Below, piece after piece: positions 1-5,060 of a stretch of 12,522 bases of DNA. The DNA is taken from assembly GCA_037441525.1 (NCBI GenBank), contig JBBISA010000080.1, forward strand, positions 1-12,522, read 5' to 3'. How positions within the stretch are numbered: the first letter of the stretch is position 1; every line of letters begins with the position of its first letter. Below the pieces are notes generated by a model. The model was not told where the DNA came from. It worked only from the letters and a program-made list of their open reading frames with translations, and made no database searches. The stretch comes from SKVR01 sp037441525 (GTDB taxonomy: Bacteria; Bacteroidota; Bacteroidia; Bacteroidales; UBA7960). The position numbers were made by a program, and so were the translations under genes.

Positions 1-219
1 TTGTGATATTTAGTAATTGAAAAAAGAGTTATTTTAATTTAATCGGTCAATACAGATTACTTTAATAGCAAAATCCTGGCTTTTTGTAAATATAACCAGT
101 TATTGAACAGGCCTAAGATTCTTAAATTCTAATAGTTAGCCTTTCTTTTTATCTCTTGCTTTAAATTATATTGAATACCCGTATCATCTTAAAAGGCTTG
201 TTCAAAAAACCAGGTCGTT

Positions 220-348
220 ATGCACACAAATAACCCTTTTCGATTGCAAATTGCAACTTCTCTTTTAATTTTATTAGTCACCCTGATGTTTAACACATTT
301 TTCTCGTGCTGCTCTAACGTACCAGAAAAACGCATCTCATTACTTTAA
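220..348 (+). CDS. possible small membrane-anchored or lipoprotein-like peptide (42 aa)
   Basis: A 42-codon frame from ATG 220 to TAA 346-348. The peptide begins MHTNNPFRLQIATS, then has a hydrophobic stretch of about 20 residues (LLILLVTLMFNTFF) ending in S-C-C. That is the general shape of a bacterial lipoprotein signal peptide, but the residues just before the cysteine (F-F-S) are a poor lipobox. Only 10 residues follow the cysteines before the stop, so it could be a tiny lipoprotein, a truncated remnant of a larger secreted protein, or chance. No convincing -7 element is visible upstream and no family is recognised. The amphiphilic pattern alone supports it. Confidence 0.25.
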   Translation: MHTNNPFRLQIATSLLILLVTLMFNTFFSCCSNVPEKRISLL

Positions 349-525
349 ACCCATTAATCATACCCTGATGCAAATAAACGGAAGAAGAAACTGAAAGGAT
401 TTTGCGCAAGCGGTGCGAAGGGTACGAGTAACTTCGTAGCGAAATGGTGATGTGTGACGAAATTGATGTAATTTAAACAGAAAGCTTGATTTTTTGTTGT
501 AATGATATGCCATTTGGTTTGATTC

Positions 526-559
526 TTTGCCATTGGAAATAAAAAAATGTTTAACTTTA
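526..559 (+). promoter_or_regulatory. Bacteroidetes-type promoter for the lipoprotein gene
   Basis: TAACTTTA at 552-559 matches the -7 consensus TAnnTTTG at 5 of the 6 defined positions. A TTTG -33 candidate lies at 526-529 (22-base spacer) and an alternative TTG at 533-535 (16 bases). The predicted transcription start is near 566, downstream of the first in-frame ATG at 547 but upstream of ATG 589. This favours 589 as the true start of the gene. Confidence 0.45.
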
Positions 560-588
560 CATGTACTAACTACCAGTATTTTAAAGCC

Positions 589-1053
589 ATGAGAAAGATT
601 CTGATATTTCCTCTTGTTCTGATAATTATTTCAGTTGCATCCTGCAAAAAGGAAGAGGAGTTTCCACCATACCTTAAGGGATTAGTAACATTTAAACCGT
701 ATAATCTCAATTCAGGCGCTCAAAAATTAATGTATGCTGATAGGGAAATAAGATTTCTAATTGATATGGAACTGGCCACCACGGCAAAAAATGTTGATGT
801 AGTAATAAATTACCACTTGCTCGACGGAACATTGAAGATTGGGGAAGGGAAAGCGCGCGTTAATATTTTACTTGATGCGGGATTGGGAATTCGCTGGGGT
901 TCGAATGAAAATTATATACCCATTGATGCGATTGCAATGAAGGGAAAAACCCTGACCGTGTACCTTGACCCTGAGAATAAATATACCGCAGATTACCACA
1001 CCAACCCATGGAAGGTGGATGCATACAAAAAGGCCCGCATTACTATTCCATAA
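589..1053 (+). CDS. hypothetical lipoprotein, probably surface-exposed
   Basis: This is a 154-residue protein of no recognised family. The start at 589 is preferred over the upstream in-frame ATG at 547. From 589 the protein opens directly with a type II signal peptide (MRKILIFPLVLIIISVASC, lipidated Cys19), and the likely -7 element at 552-559 lies downstream of ATG 547. After Cys19 comes K-K-E-E-E, which resembles the charged lipoprotein export signal described in Bacteroidetes for display on the cell surface; surface location is an inference. The rest (residues 29-154) is hydrophilic with alternating polar and hydrophobic residues, suggesting a small beta-rich domain. It ends in TAA. It stands alone: the adjacent minus-strand frame is a pseudogene. 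Being a lipoprotein is well supported; its role is unknown. Confidence 0.75.
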   Translation: MRKILIFPLVLIIISVASCKKEEEFPPYLKGLVTFKPYNLNSGAQKLMYADREIRFLIDMELATTAKNVDVVINYHLLDGTLKIGEGKARVNILLDAGLGIRWGSNENYIPIDAIAMKGKTLTVYLDPENKYTADYHTNPWKVDAYKKARITIP

Positions 1054-1065
1054 TTGCTTGAAAGA

Positions 1066-1335
1066 ATGCTGGATTCTTTTTGCTTCACCTGGTGTTTCAG
1101 CCCTTATTAGTATTATCCTTAAACCGGAAGCCCCATCAAAACCATTTGCATAAATCTTGAAAAACCTGTGCAATATAAGAAAGGGTTTTTTTCCACCCCT
1201 GTTTTTTTCAAACAGTTCAATGTTCAACATAAAGGTTTTCAGTTTTTCTTCCACTGAAATAGTATCTTTCTCAGGGTTGAAATGCCATGGATTGTAAAAA
1301 AAACCCCGGCCAATCATCACTCCATCAAACCCAGA
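1066..1335 (-). pseudogene. remnant of tRNA-dihydrouridine synthase (Dus), C-terminal part only
   Basis: Reading the minus strand from 1335 down gives S-G-F-D-G-V-M-I-G-R-G, then F-F-Y-N-P-W. This is the hallmark of the end of the TIM barrel in Dus enzymes, which reduce uridine to dihydrouridine in tRNA using FMN. It continues into the helical tRNA-binding domain (EEKLKTF, then HRFFKIYANGFDGASGLR, then the helix ending near KRIQ). Only about 90 of the usual 310 to 350 residues are present. The frame is closed by TAA at 1336-1338 just before the homologous part, and no Dus barrel with the catalytic Cys is seen upstream. At the other end the frame has lost its own stop and runs on antisense to the lipoprotein gene. 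It is a decayed 3' fragment, not a functional gene. Confidence 0.7.
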
Positions 1336-1594
1336 TTAATAATTTTTGCCTTCGAAATTCTGCACCTGCAGGCGCTCAGGCAATTGGGGTTTTTCTAATA
1401 TGTTATACCAATGCATAGATAAAACATAGAAACATATCTTTCCTCGGAGTTACGAAAAAAGGAGGTATGTGTTTGGTGCATTTAATCCAGCTTCGAAAGG
1501 GAAGATTTTTTTCACAATGTATAATATATTGTACATTGTGTAAAATAATATTATCTTTGTGTCGTTAATTTCGTACATTCAAAAATTTACAATT
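1336..1594. other. intergenic region between Dus remnant and operon promoter
   Basis: This stretch holds the 5' side of the Dus remnant, where no Dus homology continues. It has an AT-rich segment with short repeated words (ACATAGA, then ACATAT near 1423-1437) of the kind seen in degraded intergenic repeats. The operator and promoter at 1513-1559 are listed separately. A half-site copy of the operator core, TACATT, is at 1574-1579, inside the predicted 5' leader. A 26-codon minus-strand frame (1336-1416) and a 34-codon plus-strand frame from ATG 1466 were judged to be chance. Confidence 0.4.
1513..1559 (+). promoter_or_regulatory. promoter with overlapping perfect inverted-repeat operator
   Basis: CACAATGTA (1513-1521) and TACATTGTG (1532-1540) form a perfect 9+9 bp inverted repeat around a 10-base AT-rich spacer. 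TATCTTTG at 1552-1559 is a full match to the Bacteroidetes -7 consensus TAnnTTTG. The matching -33 TTG is at 1529-1531 (20-base spacer) and lies inside the inverted repeat. A dimer bound to the repeat would cover the -33 element and block transcription. The predicted transcription start is near 1566, giving a leader of about 30 bases before ATG 1595. The XRE regulator encoded second in the operon is the natural candidate ligand; that assignment is inference. Confidence 0.7.
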
Positions 1595-2053
1595 ATGAAA
1601 GAACCTATGTCATACCAGGAAAAACAGGCAATCCTTTCGCTGGTAAATACCATTTTAATTTTGGTAATCTACTCATTCTATGTCTACTCAAGGTACATAG
1701 CTGTTAACCCTGAAATTATTTACGACATGAAATTTCTTGGGAAAGCCTTTGTAATACTGATCCCCGTGACCATTGTTGTGCAAATTGTGATGCATATTTT
1801 GTTTGTATTTGTGAACAAGGTCGTAACTAATGAAGATCCGCCCAATCGCGAAGATGAAATGGACAAACTCATTGAACTAAAGGCCCTGCGTGCATCGCAT
1901 TGGGTCTTTATTGCCGGCTTTTTTGGTGCCATGGCATCGCAGGCCATTGGCCAGCCTCCCTATGTTATGTTCCTGGCATTTATTGTATCAGGGTTCCTTT
2001 CGGGGATGATCTCAGATGTGGCCAAACTCATTTATTACCGGAAGGGGGTATGA
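1595..2053 (+). CDS. four-helix membrane protein paired with an XRE regulator
   Basis: This is a 152-residue integral membrane protein. Hydrophobic segments lie at about residues 13-32, 49-73, 102-118 and 122-145. Between helices 2 and 3 is a conserved-looking cytoplasmic patch, EDEMDKLIELKA (86-97), and the C-terminus ends in YYRKGV. This layout (an N-terminal 'S/T-x-E-K' motif, an acidic E-D-E-x-D-x-L-I-E-L loop, and an adjacent short Cro/C1-type regulator) recurs in an uncharacterised family across several bacterial phyla. The start is ATG 1595: the in-frame GTG at 1559 lies in the -7 element and cannot be transcribed from this promoter. It is the first gene of a tight operon, with the next ATG two bases after its TGA. 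Its function is unknown. It may sense membrane state or modulate the regulator, but nothing in the sequence proves that. Confidence 0.8.
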   Translation: MKEPMSYQEKQAILSLVNTILILVIYSFYVYSRYIAVNPEIIYDMKFLGKAFVILIPVTIVVQIVMHILFVFVNKVVTNEDPPNREDEMDKLIELKALRASHWVFIAGFFGAMASQAIGQPPYVMFLAFIVSGFLSGMISDVAKLIYYRKGV

Positions 2054-2054
2054 A

Positions 2055-2318
2055 ATGGCCAAATGTATGATAAAAAATAAAATACGAACCTTGCGGTTTA
2101 TGGCCGGTGAAATGACCCAGCAGGAACTGGCAGATAAAACTGGCGTTACGCGCCAAACCATTGTAGCCATCGAAAACAGTAAGTACTCGCCCACGCTCGA
2201 ACTTGCTTTCCGTATAGCGCATATCTTCAACCAACCCCTTCAGGATATCTTCACCTTCGACCACGAAAATGATCCTGTATTGAAAAGTAACAAATCAAAG
2301 GAAAGGAATGAAAAATGA
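2055..2318 (+). CDS. XRE-family (Cro/C1-type) transcriptional regulator
   Basis: This is an 87-residue DNA-binding protein with a single helix-turn-helix domain of about 65 residues. The motif spans about residues 21-42 (TQQELADKTG, then the recognition helix VTRQTIVAIENSKY). It is followed by SPTLELAFRIAHIFNQPLQDIF, which completes the five-helix fold typical of short stand-alone XRE regulators. A polar lysine-rich tail (72-87) follows. The start at 2055 is chosen because a purine-rich AAGGGGG (2042-2048) sits 6 bases upstream; ATG 2067 is an alternative. The reading frame also opens at 2016, inside the preceding gene, but that would add a non-conserved leader. It overlaps the next gene by four bases (ATGA). 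It probably binds the inverted repeat at 1513-1540 and represses its own operon. Confidence 0.85.
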   Translation: MAKCMIKNKIRTLRFMAGEMTQQELADKTGVTRQTIVAIENSKYSPTLELAFRIAHIFNQPLQDIFTFDHENDPVLKSNKSKERNEK

Positions 2319-3307
2319 CACACACAACCATGAAAGCAGCAATTACATCCGAATACGGCCCACCCAGCGTATTGAAACTTACTGAGGTTCCCCGGCCAAA
2401 GCCAGGCAATAACGACGTTTTGATTAAAGTTATAGCCAGTTCGGTTACCGCAGGCGACTGCAATATCCGGGGGTTCACGTTTATCCCCAGGGGTTTCGGC
2501 CCCCTGCCACGGTTGATGTTTGGATGGAAAAAACCCAAACAACCTATTCAGGGCTGCAACCTGGCCGGTGTGATAGTTGAAGTTGGCAAAGATGTTACCA
2601 ACTTCAGAAAGGGCGACGAAGTTTTTGGCATCAATTCCATGAAACAGGGAGCTTATGCCGAATATGTTTGCTGGCCCGAAAAGAGTGTGCTGGCCCTGAA
2701 ACCCACCAATTTATCCTTCGAAGAGGCAGCGGCATTGCCTTATGGCGCGCATACTTCACTCTATTTTCTCCGCGATCGGGCCAGAATACAACCCGGACAA
2801 AAGGTACTCATCAAAGGAGCTTCGGGTGGCGTAGGGATGTATGCAGTGCAGGTTGCGCGTTATCTCGGGGCCGAAGTAACGGGTGTCTGTAGTGCTGGCA
2901 GTTTCGATTTTGTAAAATCGCTGGGGGCTGCAAAGGTTATCGATTACTCACTGGAAGATTTTACACAAAATGGACAAATGTATGATGTGATCTTCGACAC
3001 TGTATTGGGTGATGTATCTTTCAAAAAGGTGAGAAAATCCCTTAAGCCCGGCGGGTTCTATGTTACTGTTGCTGGTGGCATCCACGAAATGTTACAGTCC
3101 ATCAGAACTGGAATTGCAGAAGGAAGGAAGGTGATCTTTGGCACCCCGCCATCAAAACCCGAGAACCTGATTACCATAAAATCTATGGTTGAAAAAGGCG
3201 AACTAAAACCCTGCATTGATACTGTTTATCCAATGGATTCCATAATTGAAGCCCATATCCATGCCGAACGCGGGGGTAGGAAAGGAAGTGTGGTGGTGCA
3301 GTTATGA
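2315..3307 (+). CDS. zinc-independent MDR oxidoreductase (quinone oxidoreductase-like, NAD(P)-dependent)
   Basis: This is a 330-residue medium-chain dehydrogenase/reductase. The N-terminal GroES-like domain (residues 6-125) contains VLIKVIASSVTAGDCNIRG and a GCNLAGVIVEVGKDV segment. Here the His and Glu of the catalytic zinc site of true alcohol dehydrogenases are replaced by Cys-Asn, so it should act without zinc. The Rossmann fold follows, with the nucleotide-binding loop GASGGVG (168-174) and KSLGAAKVIDY. The C-terminal segment PMDSIIEAHIHAERGGRKGSVVV is the usual MDR ending. The length is normal. ATG 2315 overlaps the regulator's stop (ATGA), which suggests translational coupling; ATG 2330 (MKAAITSEYG) is the start most relatives would align to. 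The substrate cannot be read from sequence; reduction of quinones or reactive enones/aldehydes is typical of the family. Confidence 0.85.
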   Translation: MTHTTMKAAITSEYGPPSVLKLTEVPRPKPGNNDVLIKVIASSVTAGDCNIRGFTFIPRGFGPLPRLMFGWKKPKQPIQGCNLAGVIVEVGKDVTNFRKGDEVFGINSMKQGAYAEYVCWPEKSVLALKPTNLSFEEAAALPYGAHTSLYFLRDRARIQPGQKVLIKGASGGVGMYAVQVARYLGAEVTGVCSAGSFDFVKSLGAAKVIDYSLEDFTQNGQMYDVIFDTVLGDVSFKKVRKSLKPGGFYVTVAGGIHEMLQSIRTGIAEGRKVIFGTPPSKPENLITIKSMVEKGELKPCIDTVYPMDSIIEAHIHAERGGRKGSVVVQL

Positions 3308-3360
3308 GGAGCATAGAATGGATTATATTCATGCCATAAGCAGTTGAAATACTAAATTCG

Positions 3361-3394
3361 TATTCAGTATTTATTCAGTAGATTTGTATTCTAC
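3361..3394 (+). promoter_or_regulatory. promoter and repeat-rich control region of the HEPN/MNT operon
   Basis: TAGATTTG at 3379-3386 is a full match to the -7 consensus TAnnTTTG; no good -33 TTG is seen at the right distance. The nine-base word TATTCAGTA occurs twice as a direct repeat (3361-3369 and 3372-3380), offset by 11 bases, about one helical turn. GTAGA (3378-3382) and TCTAC (3390-3394) form an inverted repeat that brackets the -7 element. This density of repeats over a promoter fits autoregulation of a toxin-antitoxin operon; the binding protein is unknown. The start codon is at 3425. Confidence 0.5.
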
Positions 3395-3424
3395 AAGTAT
3401 CATTTTCAAAAATCTACAGATACC

Positions 3425-3826
3425 ATGGAACATGATGTAAGATGGAAACAAAGGCTTGAAAATTACACTGAAGCACTAAATCAACTCAGGTTTGCTGATA
3501 CTCAAATTAATAACCCCAACAATCTTGAAAAGGATGGAACTATTCAAAGGTTTGAGTTTACCCATGAACTGGCATGGAAACTTATGAAAGATTACCTTGA
3601 ATATGAAGGAATAACCGGCATTGCTGGTTCCAGGTCTGCTATAAAGGAAGCCTTCAACAAAGGATTAATTATGCAAGGGCAAATTTGGATGGATATGATT
3701 GAAACCCGCAATACGACAGTGCATACCTACCCAAAGGATATTCTCAATAAGGAGTACCATTCTATTAAGTTTAGATACTTTCCTTTATTGGAAGATTTTT
3801 GCAATAAAATGAAGCAGATGTTATGA
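3425..3826 (+). CDS. HEPN-domain protein, HI0074-like nucleotidyltransferase partner (HepT-type toxin)
   Basis: This is a 133-residue all-helical protein. It matches the family of nucleotidyltransferase substrate-binding (HI0074-like) HEPN proteins: RWKQRLENYTEAL at the N-terminus, FEFTHELAWKLMKDYLEYEG (43-62) in the middle, and the active-site motif RNTTVHTY (95-102). That motif is the RX4HXY signature of HepT toxins, with R95 and H100 as the RNase residues and Y102 at the position of the tyrosine AMPylated by the antitoxin in characterised HepT/MntA systems. All three residues are intact, so the protein is predicted to be a competent HEPN ribonuclease. The stop overlaps the start of the nucleotidyltransferase gene by four bases (ATGA). 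RNase activity is inferred from the family; members of the HI0074 branch are less studied than those of the DUF86 branch. Confidence 0.85.
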   Translation: MEHDVRWKQRLENYTEALNQLRFADTQINNPNNLEKDGTIQRFEFTHELAWKLMKDYLEYEGITGIAGSRSAIKEAFNKGLIMQGQIWMDMIETRNTTVHTYPKDILNKEYHSIKFRYFPLLEDFCNKMKQML

Positions 3827-4134
3827 GCTTTGGATTAGACAATGAAACCATAGAAAAATTCCATTCGGTTTTTAATAGGTATCCTGAAATCGAAGAGGTT
3901 ATTATTTATGGCTCCCGTGCCAAAGGCAGCTATCGCGAAGGAAGTGATATTGACATAACCCTGGTTGGAACAGATGTTACTGAAGGGTTCCGAAGAAAAG
4001 TTTGGCTTGACCTTGATGAGCTTAATACACCGTACCTTATTGATATGTCAGTATTTCATCTAATAACTTCTGAAAACCTGGTTGAGCATATTCAAAGAGT
4101 TGGCAAAGAGTTTTACCGAAGCATTAACGGGTAA
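3823..4134 (+). CDS. minimal nucleotidyltransferase (MNT), MntA-type antitoxin
   Basis: This is a 103-residue member of the DNA polymerase beta-like nucleotidyltransferase superfamily (HI0073-like). The catalytic motif GS-X10-DID is complete: G30-S31, D42 and D44 (IIYGSRAKGS, then GSDIDITLVG). A third acidic residue is plausible at D74 (PYLIDMSVF). The length is normal for a stand-alone MNT domain. In characterised type VII modules the MNT enzyme adds AMP to a tyrosine of the HEPN toxin and so inactivates it; here the matching tyrosine (Y102) is present in the upstream partner. The ATG overlaps the partner's TGA, so equal or coupled translation is likely. It ends in TAA, with no clear terminator hairpin after it. 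Confidence 0.87.
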   Translation: MSFGLDNETIEKFHSVFNRYPEIEEVIIYGSRAKGSYREGSDIDITLVGTDVTEGFRRKVWLDLDELNTPYLIDMSVFHLITSENLVEHIQRVGKEFYRSING

Positions 4135-4161
4135 ATTAAATATCAGATAAAACAAATATTT

Positions 4162-4177
4162 TTAACCGGTTAATTTG
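4162..4177 (+). promoter_or_regulatory. 12-bp perfect palindrome overlapping a weak -7 element
   Basis: TTAACCGGTTAA at 4162-4173 is a perfect 12-base palindrome. It overlaps TTAATTTG (4170-4177), which differs from TAnnTTTG at one defined position. No -33 TTG is seen at the right spacing. The pair sits about 35 to 50 bases before ATG 4211, the position expected for a promoter with an operator. Both elements are short, so this could be chance. Confidence 0.3.
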
Positions 4178-4210
4178 AGTATTAATTCAAATCATTTAAA
4201 AATCACAACC

Positions 4211-4387
4211 ATGAGCAAACAACAACATGCATCAGGAGGAGCCGTTTACGGGCTCGGGTTTATTGGCGCTGCCATTTATTTCATATCAACAGCCACCGGG
4301 TTCTGGATGGGCGTTGTAGGATTTTTCAAAGCCCTGGTATGGCCGGCATTTCTGGTTTATGAAGCCCTTAAGGTTTTGGCGGCATAA
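4211..4387 (+). CDS. small two-helix membrane protein (58 aa)
   Basis: The start is ATG 4211 (MSKQQHASGGAVYGLGFIGA); the upstream in-frame ATG at 4175 adds a polar leader that lies in the promoter region. Hydrophobic segments span about residues 12-30 and 33-55, separated by a short F-W-M-G turn, with A-L-V-W-P-A-F-L-V-Y in the second helix. Similar short proteins, with an N-terminal S-G-x-A-V-Y-G-L-G-x-I-G motif and a W-P-A motif, occur as uncharacterised small membrane proteins in diverse bacteria. The family is recalled by pattern, not searched. It ends in TAA. It is the only gene between the toxin-antitoxin pair and the interrupted membrane gene. Its role is unknown. Confidence 0.7.
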   Translation: MSKQQHASGGAVYGLGFIGAAIYFISTATGFWMGVVGFFKALVWPAFLVYEALKVLAA

Positions 4388-4409
4388 TACAATGTTCCCA
4401 GTAAATTTA
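4375..4409 (+). promoter_or_regulatory. possible promoter of the interrupted membrane gene
   Basis: TAAATTTA at 4402-4409 matches 5 of 6 defined positions of TAnnTTTG, and TTTG at 4375-4378 lies 23 bases upstream. The predicted start near 4416 would leave a leader of about 25 bases before ATG 4442. Both elements are weak and the region is AT-rich. Confidence 0.3.
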
Positions 4410-4441
4410 AAGTTTCTTTTTTCCCCGTTTAATCAAGGAAA

Positions 4442-4843
4442 ATGAAAAAATTCCTTCGGATTCTGGCCATTGCATTGCTGTTTATTAATGGTGCTGGAGC
4501 ACTTTGGGGCGGCATTGGATTAATATATGATCCAACCGGCGAATTCATGCAAATGCCACTCGAATTTATAAAACATTCCCCATTTAAGAGTTAGATCCCT
4601 GGCATTATACTTTTGTTATTTAATGGAATTCTGAGTTTATTTACCCTGTTTCTTGCCTTGTCAAAACACAGGGTTTATCCATGGATGATTATTTTTCAGG
4701 GAGTGGTACTGGCCACCTGGCTAACAGTTCAGATCATAATGATCAGAATATTTTATCTGCCATTGCATCTTCCCTTCTTTATAATAGCTATCACTCTGGT
4801 AGGTTCTGGATTTTTTCTTTTGAGAAGGTCTTCAAAATACTGA
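4442..4843 (+). pseudogene. four-helix membrane protein gene interrupted by in-frame TAG
   Basis: A frame of 134 codons runs from ATG 4442 to TGA 4841-4843 and is continuous except for TAG at 4592-4594 (codon 51). Both sides read as one protein. Helix 1 is near residues 4-27 (LRILAIALLFINGAGALWGG), then a loop MQMPLEFIKHSPFKS, then the TAG. Three more helices follow: IPGIILLLFNGILSLFTLFL, YPWMIIFQGVVLATWL, and a last one near FFIIAITLVGSGFFLL. Related uncharacterised Bacteroidetes proteins have S-P-F-x-x-(Y/F)-L-I-P-G at this point. The TAG therefore replaces one or two codons, as a small in-frame deletion would. Truncated at 50 residues, the product would have one helix. It could be a recent pseudogene, a read-through gene or an assembly error. 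Confidence 0.65.
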
Positions 4844-4892
4844 AATATATTTATTTAGAATCAAAACTATATTTATTGTTATGTTTATTTGT

Positions 4893-4908
4893 ACGGTATT
4901 GGTACCGT
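4893..4908 (+). terminator. hairpin downstream of the interrupted membrane gene, possible weak terminator
   Basis: ACGGTA (4893-4898) and TACCGT (4903-4908) form a perfect 6-bp stem with the loop TTGG, about 50 bases after the TGA at 4841-4843. Only TTT follows before the sequence turns mixed, so as an intrinsic terminator it would be weak. The rest of 4844-5060 is very AT-rich and shows no other structure apart from the promoter candidate below. Confidence 0.35.
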
Positions 4909-5003
4909 TTAATACTATTGTTATAATCAGTAGTTTTACTATGTTTTTAATCATTAGGCTTCAATAATTTTGATTGTTTAAATTCATTTTAAAGATTTGC
5001 CAA

Positions 5004-5032
5004 TTGGTGTATTAATAGTTAATTATATTTTG
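5004..5032 (+). promoter_or_regulatory. tentative promoter of the large T9SS protein gene
   Basis: TTG at 5004-5006 is followed after 17 bases by TATATTTTG (5024-5032), which carries one base more than the consensus TAnnTTTG. The predicted start would be near 5040, with ATG at 5061. The region is extremely AT-rich, so near matches are expected by chance. Confidence 0.25.
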
Positions 5033-5060
5033 ACTGTTGTAAAATTTAATATTTAAACCA

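Larger units (their letters stand above)
1..588. other. gene-poor AT-rich stretch
   Basis: I see no long coding region here. It holds one doubtful short ORF at 220-348 and the promoter of the lipoprotein gene at 526-559, both listed separately. Around 423-438 there is a small inverted repeat, TACGA and TCGTA with a 6-base loop, in a locally more GC-rich patch (about 395-460). No tRNA, terminator with a T-run, or insertion-sequence end was recognised. Confidence 0.5.

Noticed and set aside
547..588. N-terminal extension of the lipoprotein gene from ATG 547
   Set aside because: It would put a polar leader before a good lipoprotein signal peptide, and the likely -7 element (552-559) lies inside this stretch.
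868..1320. A 150-codon minus-strand ORF taken as an intact gene
   Set aside because: Only the part above about 1066 has Dus similarity; the rest is antisense to the lipoprotein gene, and the catalytic portion is missing.
1336..1416. A 26-codon minus-strand ORF ending just before the Dus remnant (MHWYNILEK start, NFEGKNY end)
   Set aside because: It is too short, has no recognised motif and starts within an AT-rich repeat-like segment; it was not supported as a gene.
1466..1567. A plus-strand ORF of 33 to 34 codons preceded by GGAGGT
   Set aside because: The Shine-Dalgarno-like word abuts the ATG with no spacer, the ORF runs through the operator and promoter, and the peptide has no protein-like pattern.
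1559..1594. GTG start at 1559 for the membrane protein
   Set aside because: The GTG overlaps the last base of the full-match -7 element, so it would precede the transcript start; ATG 1595 follows by about 30 bases.
4681..4926. A second ORF overlapping the interrupted membrane gene in another frame
   Set aside because: It is a frame shadow: the 4442 frame carries the helix pattern and family-like motifs, and this one does not.
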